Shown here: piece by piece, positions 1 to 5,197 of the stretch | How the letters are laid out: every line of letters starts with the position of its first letter | Position numbering within the stretch: position 1 is the stretch's first letter | From: an uncultured Eubacterium sp. | GTDB taxonomy: Bacteria > Bacillota_A > Clostridia > Lachnospirales > Lachnospiraceae | DNA length: 5,197 nucleotides | Assembly: GCA_947653505.1 (NCBI GenBank) | Contig: CANTHI010000301.1 | Span: 1 to 5,197 of the forward strand | Direction: 5' to 3' | Translations under genes and position numbers: made by a program | The notes under the pieces: generated by a model | What the model was told of the DNA's origin: nothing | What the model saw: the letters and a program-made list of their open reading frames with translations, nothing else | Databases searched by the model: none

Positions 1-46
1 CTTGCATTCTGGAAAAGTCACAGGCAGACAGATCACCGCCTCCCAT

Positions 47-93
47 CCGGCGTCCTCATAGCCAGTACGCAACACTTTTATGTAAATTGTTGC
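47..93 (+). repeat. Left copy of an inverted, structured repeat
   Basis: Bases 47-75 match the minus strand of 5096-5068 at 23 of 29 positions without gaps, starting with the shared CCGGCGTCC and ending with AACAC. The GCAACA at 69-74 is followed after 13 bases by its complement TGTTGC (88-93), giving a six-base-pair stem. The copy lies just downstream of the kinase stop codon. The rest of 1-120 holds no gene I can name. Confidence 0.55.
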
Positions 94-120
94 TTATGCT
101 CTTAAATTCGCACCTATACG

Positions 121-1449
121 TCAGCACCCCTTACTCTGGCAGGATGCTTCCACCTTCGAAAACACCTGCTGCGGCACCGGTATCAGCATCAGCAGCGAAA
201 AGCAGCCGTCCTCCTCCTGTATCGTGAGAAACCCGTCATACTTTTTCAAAATATGCCGGATGCTGCGCAGTCCGAACCCGTGTACCAGACGGCTCCCTTT
301 TGTCGTTACCGGCAGCCCTTCCTCGTATTCCAGTCTTCCTTCCATCGGATTTGTCACATGCACGGCCAGAAACTGCTGCCTGCGGTAAATCAGCACATCG
401 ATCTGTCTTTTTTCTTTTTCCTGAAACTTTTCTACCTCTTCAATCGCATTATCCAGCGCATTTCCAAGCATCGCATATAAATCAATCGTATTGATAAACC
501 CCATCTGGCTCCCGTCTGCCATACAGGAAACCGTAATTCCACGATCCCTGCAGTAAAGACTTTTTTCCGTCAGTATCGTATCCAGCACCGCGCTCCCCGT
601 ATGCACTATAGATTCGTACACCCGCACGGAGCCTTCGATCTCTTTTAAATACCGCTCGACCTCCTGACTGTCAGCGTTTCGCATTGCCTGAATATGATGC
701 TTTAAATCGTGTACCTTCTGATTCATATAAGAAATATTTTCCCTTGAAAGCTGGAAATGCTCTTTTTCCTTCTGCCAGAGCAGCCCCATAATCTCCAGCT
801 CCTTGCGCAGCTCACTCTTTTTAAAAAGCTCATTCTGCAAATACAGTACGATACACAGCAATAGCTGCACGACATATACAATAAAAAACCGCAGATCCTG
901 AAAGCTGTATTCGAGATCTCCAGGCACAAACGGTACGATCTGAAAATTGGCAAATGTAACCAGTGCTAGCAGCAGCTGCCTTGGCCCGATATTTTTCTTT
1001 CCCTTATCCGGAATTATTCTGCCGATCGTCAGCGCTATGATCAGATATCCGGTTCCAAAGATCAGAATCTCCATGATCCAGTGCTGCAGCTGCCTGTGTT
1101 CCCAGTACGCCGCTCCCATCGTCTGGCAGACCAGATACCACTCGTACATCAGCTGCCAGGCGCAGAACGCCCAGACCGTATAATAAAACGCCGCCGTCAG
1201 TGATAACTTTCTTCCTGTATAAATCATCATACCAAGCAGAATAAAACCGGTCATCCGTGCTGCCATTTCCGCCCAGAAATTAACATATGCGTAAAAATGA
1301 TCGAGCACTGCAAAAAACAGTATAAAAAAAGCCGCGATACCGGCTGACTTTTTTCGATTTTCCAGCTTTGGTTCGATCGTATGTACAAAGATATACCCGC
1401 TGGCCAGATATGCTTCCTGCATAATCCATCTGCTCATCTGATCCTTCAT
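121..1449 (-). CDS. GHKL sensor histidine kinase, AgrC-like, six predicted membrane helices
   Basis: Membrane sensor kinase expected to autophosphorylate on histidine and pass the phosphate to the LytTR regulator encoded just upstream. The 442-residue protein has a hydrophobic first half with about six membrane segments (roughly residues 37-57, 62-77, 83-105, 122-143, 157-176 and 187-205). A charged coiled-coil (about 206-245) leads to the H-box VHDLKHHIQAM, with H247 the likely phosphoacceptor. The GHKL ATPase domain follows: N-box MLGNALDNAIEEV (N330, N334) and G-box GFGLRSIRHI (391-400). This is the AgrC/ComD-type plan with no PAS or HAMP domain. The ATG overlaps the regulator's TGA by one base and has an AGGAGG site nine bases upstream, so the pair is translationally coupled. 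The ligand is unknown. An autoinducing peptide is typical of the family, but no peptide or AgrB gene is visible here. No rho-independent terminator is seen downstream. Confidence 0.93.
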   Translation of the reverse strand: MKDQMSRWIMQEAYLASGYIFVHTIEPKLENRKKSAGIAAFFILFFAVLDHFYAYVNFWAEMAARMTGFILLGMMIYTGRKLSLTAAFYYTVWAFCAWQLMYEWYLVCQTMGAAYWEHRQLQHWIMEILIFGTGYLIIALTIGRIIPDKGKKNIGPRQLLLALVTFANFQIVPFVPGDLEYSFQDLRFFIVYVVQLLLCIVLYLQNELFKKSELRKELEIMGLLWQKEKEHFQLSRENISYMNQKVHDLKHHIQAMRNADSQEVERYLKEIEGSVRVYESIVHTGSAVLDTILTEKSLYCRDRGITVSCMADGSQMGFINTIDLYAMLGNALDNAIEEVEKFQEKEKRQIDVLIYRRQQFLAVHVTNPMEGRLEYEEGLPVTTKGSRLVHGFGLRSIRHILKKYDGFLTIQEEDGCFSLLMLIPVPQQVFSKVEASCQSKGC

Positions 1450-2156
1450 CAGCGATACCCTCCTACATATTCCGTAAGCGCTTTTAAAAACGGCGTCCGG
1501 TTCCGCCTGCTGATCTCCAGTTCATATGGTCCGACAACGACCGTATTCTTTTTTACCTCTGTCACATGCCGCAGATTCACAATATACCAGTGATTACATT
1601 TGGCAAATGCATATGGCTCCAGTACCTGCTGTGTCCCCTGCATCGTTCCACGCACCAGCAGCGTCCCTTCTGCCGTATGATAATACAGCATCCGGTTTTG
1701 TACTTCCACATAATAAATCTGTCCGACCTCCAGCTTCTTCACTCCGTCCGGAAGCGTCAGCATGATCTGGTGCGGGATCCTGGCCCTGCTCCGTCTGATT
1801 GCTCTGGTCAGACGCATGGAAAAGCTGTAATACGTCACCGGCTTTACGACATAGTCGAGCGCTTCTACCTCGTACCCACGGATCGCATAGCCTGTAAGAT
1901 TGGTAATAAACACGATAACAACATCCCGGTCACTCTGCCGGATTGTTTCTGCCGCATCCATCCCGTTGACTCCCGGCATATCAATATCCATCAGAATCAT
2001 ATCATACACCGGCTCATATCCGTCCAGCAGCTGCACCGCGTCTGCAAACGCAGATACTTTAAACCGGACGCTGTTTTCTTCCTGATATTGTTTTAAAAAT
2101 GTCTGAATCTGTTCAGAACACTCCTTTTCATCTTCAACGACAGCAATATGGTACAT
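1449..2156 (-). CDS. LytTR-family response regulator, AgrA-like
   Basis: Cytoplasmic transcription regulator and likely partner of the kinase that follows it. The 235-residue protein starts with a receiver domain (about 1-122) holding the acidic pair E8-D9, phosphoacceptor D57 in LMDIDMPGVNGM, switch T85 in FITN and the conserved K105 in VVKP. A LytTR DNA-binding domain (about 130-232) follows, with recognisable YYVEVQNRMLYYHT and YIVNLRHVTEVKK segments and the C-terminal FLKALTEYVGG. The length is normal for AgrA/VirR-type regulators. The ATG start is preceded by a very strong purine Shine-Dalgarno tract (2163-2173) six bases away. The order is regulator then kinase, with a one-base overlap. 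LytTR proteins usually bind pairs of 9-bp direct repeats; no convincing pair is seen just upstream of this gene. Target genes cannot be read from the window. Confidence 0.95.
   Translation of the reverse strand: MYHIAVVEDEKECSEQIQTFLKQYQEENSVRFKVSAFADAVQLLDGYEPVYDMILMDIDMPGVNGMDAAETIRQSDRDVVIVFITNLTGYAIRGYEVEALDYVVKPVTYYSFSMRLTRAIRRSRARIPHQIMLTLPDGVKKLEVGQIYYVEVQNRMLYYHTAEGTLLVRGTMQGTQQVLEPYAFAKCNHWYIVNLRHVTEVKKNTVVVGPYELEISRRNRTPFLKALTEYVGGYR
1459..1464 (-). promoter_or_regulatory. Shine-Dalgarno site of the sensor kinase inside the regulator gene
   Basis: AGGAGG on the minus strand lies nine bases before the kinase ATG, within the last codons of the regulator. Together with the shared TGATG junction this indicates coupled translation of the two proteins. 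Confidence 0.75.
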
Positions 2157-2238
2157 CCGATTCCCTCCCCCCTGACGGCCGTTTGCACCTGTGATGTCTG
2201 CAGCCGCAGAATCCTGCGTAACCTGCTAACGTTATCTT
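2157..2238 (-). other. Gap between SDR and regulator genes; no clear promoter or terminator
   Basis: This 82-base stretch holds the regulator's ribosome site and a small hairpin, CGCAG-AATC-CTGCG (2205-2218), with no T run on either side. There is also a palindrome TAACGTTA (2227-2234). No confident -35/-10 pair was found, so the two-component genes may be read through from the reductase. The roles of the hairpin and palindrome are unknown. Confidence 0.4.
2163..2173 (-). promoter_or_regulatory. Strong Shine-Dalgarno tract of the response regulator
   Basis: The minus strand reads AGGGGGGAGGG, ending six bases before the ATG at 2156. It is an unusually long purine match to the 16S 3' end and supports that start. 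Confidence 0.7.
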
Positions 2239-2976
2239 TTACTGTTCCCGGCTGCGATACTGCACTTTTCTGATCTGGTGCCGCTGCGGCTTTAACGTCA
2301 GATCTGTAATGACCATACCCTCTCTCTGGTTTAATACAAATGCGACTACCTGCGCCACCTCCTCCGGCAGCAGATAGCAGTCTGCATCTTCTGCTTCCCT
2401 AAAGTCCGCATGCCTGTACAAACTGGTCTTTGTCATATCCGGCGCAATAGATACTACTTTTACGCCATATTTGCGCGCTTCGTCAAACAGACTTGCAGAA
2501 AAACTGGCCAGTCCGGCTTTTGTTGCCCCATAGGCACATCCGTGCGGATTGGATTTTCCCGCCGTCACAGACGTGATCTGAATCATAAATCCGGCATGCT
2601 TTTTAAGCTCCCGCAAAAGCTGCTGCGCCAGTATCATAGGCACTTCCAGATTCGTGCGCACCATCTCCTGAATCTTTTTCGGATTCAGCTCTTCATGAAG
2701 TCCGTAATAACCAGCCCCCGCATTATTTACAAGCACACGAATCTGCTTTTCGGATCTGATCTGGCGGATACAGGCGCACAGCCTGTCCGTATCCATCAAA
2801 TCACAAACAACCGGATGCAGACGGTCATCGTCCCAGAGCGGATGTCCGCGAAAATCCCTTCCGATGCCAAATACCTCATACCCCATCTGCGCCAGCTGCT
2901 GGCTGACCGCAAGCCCGATGCCGCTGGACGCTCCCGTCACAACCGCTGCATAAGAATCCTGTCCCGTACTGTCCAC
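2239..2976 (-). CDS. Classical short-chain dehydrogenase/reductase (SDR), probably NADP(H)-dependent
   Basis: Soluble Rossmann-fold oxidoreductase of 245 residues, the normal size for classical SDRs. The cofactor motif TGASSGIG is at 14-21, NNAG at 84-87, and the catalytic set is N109, S136, Y149 and K153 (Y-GAT-K). The Ser-Tyr spacing of 13 residues is typical. R40 after the second beta strand (GIGRDF) favours NADP over NAD. The usual PG motif after beta-6 reads APD here (178-180), a small departure. The C-terminus is basic (KPQRHQIRKVQYRSREQ). The start is GTG with a modest GGGG site five bases upstream. No later ATG or GTG would preserve the nucleotide-binding strand. The substrate cannot be inferred: relatives act on sugars, fatty-acyl ketones, steroids and others. 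It lies between the lyase pair and the two-component pair, with gaps of 112 and 82 bases, so co-transcription is possible but not shown. Confidence 0.93.
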   Translation of the reverse strand: MDSTGQDSYAAVVTGASSGIGLAVSQQLAQMGYEVFGIGRDFRGHPLWDDDRLHPVVCDLMDTDRLCACIRQIRSEKQIRVLVNNAGAGYYGLHEELNPKKIQEMVRTNLEVPMILAQQLLRELKKHAGFMIQITSVTAGKSNPHGCAYGATKAGLASFSASLFDEARKYGVKVVSIAPDMTKTSLYRHADFREAEDADCYLLPEEVAQVVAFVLNQREGMVITDLTLKPQRHQIRKVQYRSREQ

Positions 2977-3088
2977 GATATCCCCGCTTTCTTTCTATTG
3001 TCTTTGTCCGCTTTCTGTTTTTGATTTTATTCCTTGTCTTTTTCTCCGGTAGCACCGCTTAAAAATCAGTTATGTCTGGCTTTCATTT
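2977..3088 (-). other. Purine/A-rich gap between lyase and SDR genes with a 9-bp direct repeat
   Basis: On the transcribed-sense (minus) strand this 112-base gap is almost entirely A and G between about 3045 and 2982. AGAAAGCGG occurs twice in direct orientation (3016-3008 and 2992-2984), 24 bases apart, the second next to the SDR start. CGGT-AGC-ACCG near 3047-3057 could form a four-base-pair hairpin but has no T tract. I see no convincing promoter or terminator. Confidence 0.4.
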
Positions 3089-4117
3089 CTATTGCAGATG
3101 GTTCCAGACAAATATCTGACTCTCCGGCAGATGCTGACGCAGACGTCTGGTCAGATACTGTTCCATCTGCTCCATCAGATCATCCGGATAGTGATAATAT
3201 CCGTGATCCATCTGGTACGGAAACCAGGCAGCCGCACTGTCAGGCTGCTGCCTGCGCATTCTTTTCAGATAATCCTGCGGGATACGAAAAGATCCTGCAC
3301 TGACATCTAAAAGCTTCTCCGCGCCGATACTTTCAAATACCTGATCCAGCATTCCGGCATAATGATGCTGCCACTGCGGAACATAAATCATCGGATCAAA
3401 GCAAAGCCGTACTGCAAAGCCGGCACTGACTGCTTTTGCCGCGCATGCAATCCGTTCTGTTAAGGAAGGTGTATGATGCTCGAAGCGTTCCACGACCGCC
3501 TGTGGTGACAGTGTAAACGCATAGATTACATTTGACAATGGCTCCTGACTTTCAAAATAATGCTGGCTGGCACATTTCGTCCGTATCTCTATCTTAAGAC
3601 GGGGTGCCCGCTGCGCCGCAAACCGGCTCCATGCAGCGGCATATCCTGCCACCGGCTCCAATGCCAGCAAATCCGTATCATAAGAAACACATAAATAAAG
3701 CTCCTGTGTCTTTAACATCTGGTCCACTCTGGCAAATATATCCTCCAGATTCACAAACATCACAATATTTGCTGATGGGTACATCCCCTTTAGATAACAG
3801 TATTCACAATCATAAATACAGTTCATCATACAGGATGTATAGTAAAAATTGGTATTTCCAAAATCCTGGCAGACAGCAGACCCGCGATACAATAGCTGCG
3901 TGTCCCTGGCCGCCAGTATCAGCTTCTGCGAACAGTGCTGAAGCGTATAATTCTGCCTGCTTCTGCAAAATACATCTTTATAATGTCCGATCTCAATGAC
4001 ATCCGCCTTCTGATACATCTGCAGTATTCTTTTTGTCCGCGGATGATCACGTACCCGTTTTTCCACATAAATGTGAGAAAAAAAAGGATTAAAGCAGCCG
4101 CTGTTTAAGCTCTTCAA
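3089..4117 (-). CDS. splB: Spore photoproduct lyase (radical SAM DNA repair enzyme)
   Basis: Radical SAM enzyme that splits the spore photoproduct (5-thyminyl-5,6-dihydrothymine) back to two thymines during germination. The 342-residue protein begins with the family signature PFFSHIYVEK (11-20) and HPRTKRIL. The [4Fe-4S]-binding CX3CX2C motif is C100, C104 and C107 (CIYDCEYC), followed directly by YLKG, as in known lyases. The VNLEDI segment (122-127) follows. C143 (LYLCVSYDTD) aligns with the hydrogen-donor cysteine C141 of Bacillus subtilis SplB if a loop about six residues shorter is allowed; that alignment was made from memory. KIEIRTK (175-181) and YAFTLSP (199-205) fit later barrel strands. 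The start is TTG at 4117, chosen because it precedes the conserved N-terminal motif closely and has an AGAGGGG site (4128-4134) ten bases upstream. The first 29 bases lie inside the preceding nucleosidase gene. It lacks a sporulation-specific promoter of its own that I can see. Confidence 0.93.
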   Translation of the reverse strand: MKSLNSGCFNPFFSHIYVEKRVRDHPRTKRILQMYQKADVIEIGHYKDVFCRSRQNYTLQHCSQKLILAARDTQLLYRGSAVCQDFGNTNFYYTSCMMNCIYDCEYCYLKGMYPSANIVMFVNLEDIFARVDQMLKTQELYLCVSYDTDLLALEPVAGYAAAWSRFAAQRAPRLKIEIRTKCASQHYFESQEPLSNVIYAFTLSPQAVVERFEHHTPSLTERIACAAKAVSAGFAVRLCFDPMIYVPQWQHHYAGMLDQVFESIGAEKLLDVSAGSFRIPQDYLKRMRRQQPDSAAAWFPYQMDHGYYHYPDDLMEQMEQYLTRRLRQHLPESQIFVWNHLQ

Positions 4118-4931
4118 AGCATCGCTTCCCCTCTCTTTTATCCCTGCACGGAAGTCTCTTTTCTTCGTAAAGCTGTTGTATCACACTCTCATAATCCACC
4201 TCTGCCAGCATCGCATAACGCATATACTGCCGGAGCGAATGTTCCATCGCCCTGGAGCAGTGCAAATCCACACCAAGCTGGCGGATCCATTGTTCCATTC
4301 CGCTGCACCCGTCCGTTCCAGCCATCCATCCAGCCTCCTGCGTAATCCGCAAAAGCTGTTCCAGAAATGCACAGATACTTTTTCCATGCACTTCCATCCG
4401 AAGCCTGATCTCCTCCGCCGTCAGCCGGTTTCCTTCCCCACTGTCTGAAATCACTTTTAAAAACACCATCTGATGCGGCCCGAAAAAATACGCACCTGCC
4501 TGGCAGACAGCAGCAGCCTCCATATCATACAAAACCGTATCCGTCTGATTTCCGGTATTCTTCCAGGGTTTCATAACCGTACAAAGCTCCGCTTCCTGAA
4601 ACGTATGCCGGTACAGCAGATCCGGATAAAACGTCTTTCCGGTCGTCTGCTCCGTCAGCTTATGAATCATATAGACCCCGTCCCTGCCCGCAGCTCCCGC
4701 ACAACACCCTGCATTCACCAGTACATCCCCACGGTCCGGCGGATATTTCGTACATACACCCGAAACCGCAGCAGCCGCCGCAATCTCCCCAACGCCGCTG
4801 ACTGTCAGCAAAAGCTGCCCGGATTCATTTCGAAACTGCTGGAACTGCGGGCTGTCCGCCAATTTTTTCAGATGAAACCGTTCGATGAATATCTGCGCTT
4901 CGCTGTAGAGTGCTGTAAATAGGTAGATCAT
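4089..4931 (-). CDS. MTA/SAH nucleosidase-like protein (PNP/UDP phosphorylase fold) with C-terminal helical extension
   Basis: Likely hydrolyses the N-glycosidic bond of an adenine nucleoside such as 5'-methylthioadenosine, S-adenosylhomocysteine or 5'-deoxyadenosine; the substrate is inferred. Residues 1-195 carry the fold's landmarks: ALYSEA with E11, VSGVGEIAAAAAV (44-56), VNAGCCAG (72-79), YDMEAAAV with E138 (135-142), and KVISDSGEG with D163. E11, E138 and D163 match in position and context the catalytic Glu12, Glu174 and Asp197 of E. coli MTA/SAH nucleosidase. The stretch between VNAGCCAG and YDMEAAAV is about 35 residues shorter than in E. coli. Residues about 196-280 form an extra helical, charged region not found in ordinary nucleosidases. 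The ATG start fits because MIYLFTALYSEA is the family's first beta strand; a GGAG site (4946-4949) sits a rather long 14 bases upstream. It is the first gene of a tight pair with spore photoproduct lyase. Confidence 0.85.
   Translation of the reverse strand: MIYLFTALYSEAQIFIERFHLKKLADSPQFQQFRNESGQLLLTVSGVGEIAAAAAVSGVCTKYPPDRGDVLVNAGCCAGAAGRDGVYMIHKLTEQTTGKTFYPDLLYRHTFQEAELCTVMKPWKNTGNQTDTVLYDMEAAAVCQAGAYFFGPHQMVFLKVISDSGEGNRLTAEEIRLRMEVHGKSICAFLEQLLRITQEAGWMAGTDGCSGMEQWIRQLGVDLHCSRAMEHSLRQYMRYAMLAEVDYESVIQQLYEEKRLPCRDKREGKRCFEELKQRLL
4128..4135 (-). promoter_or_regulatory. Ribosome binding site for the TTG start of spore photoproduct lyase
   Basis: GAGAGGGG on the minus strand, within the coding sequence of the nucleosidase, lies ten bases before TTG at 4117. 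It decides the start, because no ATG or GTG lies between it and the conserved FFSHIYVEK motif in that frame. An ATG four bases before the TTG is in another frame and meets a stop after two codons. Confidence 0.6.
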
Positions 4932-4945
4932 ATCTGTCTGTTGTA

Positions 4946-4949
4946 CTCC
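4946..4949 (-). promoter_or_regulatory. Ribosome binding site of the nucleosidase gene, long spacing
   Basis: GGAG on the minus strand, separated from the ATG by 14 bases. This is longer than the usual 6-10, so initiation may be moderate. No better purine tract lies nearer, and the start itself is supported by protein similarity. Confidence 0.5.
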
Positions 4950-4985
4950 GCTTTTCTTTTTGTTTGTTGTTTGTCTGTTATTTTT

Positions 4986-5014
4986 ATTATAATAAAAATA
5001 TGGGCAGATTACAA
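4986..5014 (-). promoter_or_regulatory. Sigma-A-like promoter for the nucleosidase-lyase pair
   Basis: On the minus strand a perfect -10 box TATAAT (4991-4986) lies 17 bases after a -35 box TTGTAA (5014-5009), which keeps the TTG and final A of the consensus. Transcription would begin near 4979, giving an A-rich, unstructured leader of about 48 bases before the ATG at 4931. A weaker sigma-G-like match, GCAAG (5025-5021), 18 bases, CATATTT (5002-4996), overlaps it. Confidence 0.6.
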
Positions 5015-5042
5015 CAAAATCTTGCGGGGAAATTTGTGTATG

Positions 5043-5096
5043 TGTAACAGCAGCGTTTTAGATTCATGTGTTACATATTGGCTGTCCGGACGCCGG
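5043..5096 (-). repeat. Right copy of an inverted, structured repeat
   Basis: The minus strand from 5096 to 5068 is the partner of 47-75. It ends in TGTAACA (5075-5069), which pairs after 19 bases with TGTTACA (5049-5043), a seven-base-pair stem. It lies directly upstream of the nucleosidase promoter, so it could also act as a regulator-binding inverted repeat. Confidence 0.55.
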
Positions 5097-5127
5097 CACA
5101 TACTGTATAAGCTGCGCGTTCCGTGAG

Positions 5128-5196
5128 CATATGATTCAGGCATGAGGGGCGGTTTTGCGAAGCAAACTTTCCATATCGCCCCGAATCGTTACTATG
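5128..5196. repeat. Nested imperfect hairpin at the right edge
   Basis: Paired arms lie in register: CATA (5128-5131) with TATG (5193-5196), GATTC (5133-5137) with GAATC (5183-5187), and GGGGCG (5146-5151) with CGCCCC (5177-5182). Inside is a small hairpin, TTTGC-GAA-GCAAA (5154-5166). Unpaired bases sit mainly on one side between arms. No gene is recognisable here. The structure adjoins the right repeat copy and may be part of the same element, which probably continues past the window. Confidence 0.5.
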
Positions 5197-5197
5197 A

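Noticed and set aside
1..93. Minus-strand open frame without a stop from about position 93 to the left edge (contains TGYEDAGWEAVICLPVTF)
   Set aside because: The residues look protein-like and it might be the edge of a further gene. However, there is no ATG, no clear ribosome site, and the stretch overlaps the repeat, so no gene is claimed.
69..93. Possible terminator after the sensor kinase
   Set aside because: The six-base-pair stem has a 13-base loop and is not followed by a T run in the direction of transcription; it is better explained as part of the repeat.
1566..2096. 176-codon plus-strand reading frame opposite the response regulator
   Set aside because: Antisense shadow of a complete receiver-LytTR protein, with no domain of its own.
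2205..2218. Possible terminator hairpin after the reductase
   Set aside because: The stem is only five base pairs and no T run follows on the transcribed strand.
2410..3024. 204-codon plus-strand reading frame opposite the reductase
   Set aside because: It lies fully antisense to a clear SDR with all catalytic motifs. Its translation is rich in Arg, His and Cys, with no recognisable domain.
4473..4922. 149-codon plus-strand reading frame opposite the nucleosidase
   Set aside because: Arg/Leu-rich shadow translation; the minus strand encodes a coherent enzyme fold.
4941..5126. 61-codon plus-strand frame with a hydrophobic N-terminus resembling a signal peptide
   Set aside because: It starts at TTG without a ribosome site. 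Its hydrophobic part is simply the AT-rich leader and promoter read antisense, and the rest crosses the repeat.
1..5197. CRISPR array, tRNA, rRNA, transposase or defence genes
   Set aside because: No regularly spaced repeats, no cloverleaf or rRNA sequence, and no transposase or nuclease motifs were seen on either strand.

Overview
The window looks like chromosomal DNA from an endospore-forming clostridium, most likely a Lachnospiraceae-type gut Firmicute. The evidence is a spore photoproduct lyase gene, an AgrA/AgrC-style LytTR two-component pair, purine-rich Shine-Dalgarno sites and mid-range GC content. The genus cannot be fixed from the sequence alone. All five protein genes lie on the minus strand, so transcription runs from the right edge to the left edge.

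Layout, in the order of transcription. Positions 5197-5009 hold a structured, non-coding-looking region: a nested hairpin at 5128-5196 and a repeat copy at 5043-5096, followed by a sigma-A-like promoter (4986-5014). The first gene (4931-4089) encodes a nucleosidase of the MTA/SAH nucleosidase (PNP/UDP phosphorylase) fold with an added C-terminal helical region. It overlaps by 29 bases the TTG-started spore photoproduct lyase gene (4117-3089), so the two form a translationally linked pair. After a 112-base A/G-rich gap comes a classical short-chain dehydrogenase/reductase (2976-2239). After a further 82-base gap comes a LytTR response regulator (2156-1449), whose TGA overlaps by one base the ATG of a six-helix GHKL sensor kinase (1449-121). 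Positions 1-120 hold a second, inverted and diverged copy of the repeat seen at the right edge.

How the genes may work together. Spore photoproduct lyase is a radical SAM enzyme that reverses the thymine dimer formed in UV-irradiated spores. A co-translated nucleosidase with intact catalytic Glu/Glu/Asp residues could clear 5'-deoxyadenosine or related nucleosides at germination; this is inference. The sensor/regulator pair resembles peptide quorum-sensing systems, but no AgrB/AgrD genes are in the window. The reductase has all its catalytic residues but no identifiable substrate.

The least explained structure is the pair of related repeats at the two ends (47-75 and 5068-5096; 23 of 29 bases identical, in opposite orientations). 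Each carries a hairpin arm whose partner has changed to preserve pairing.
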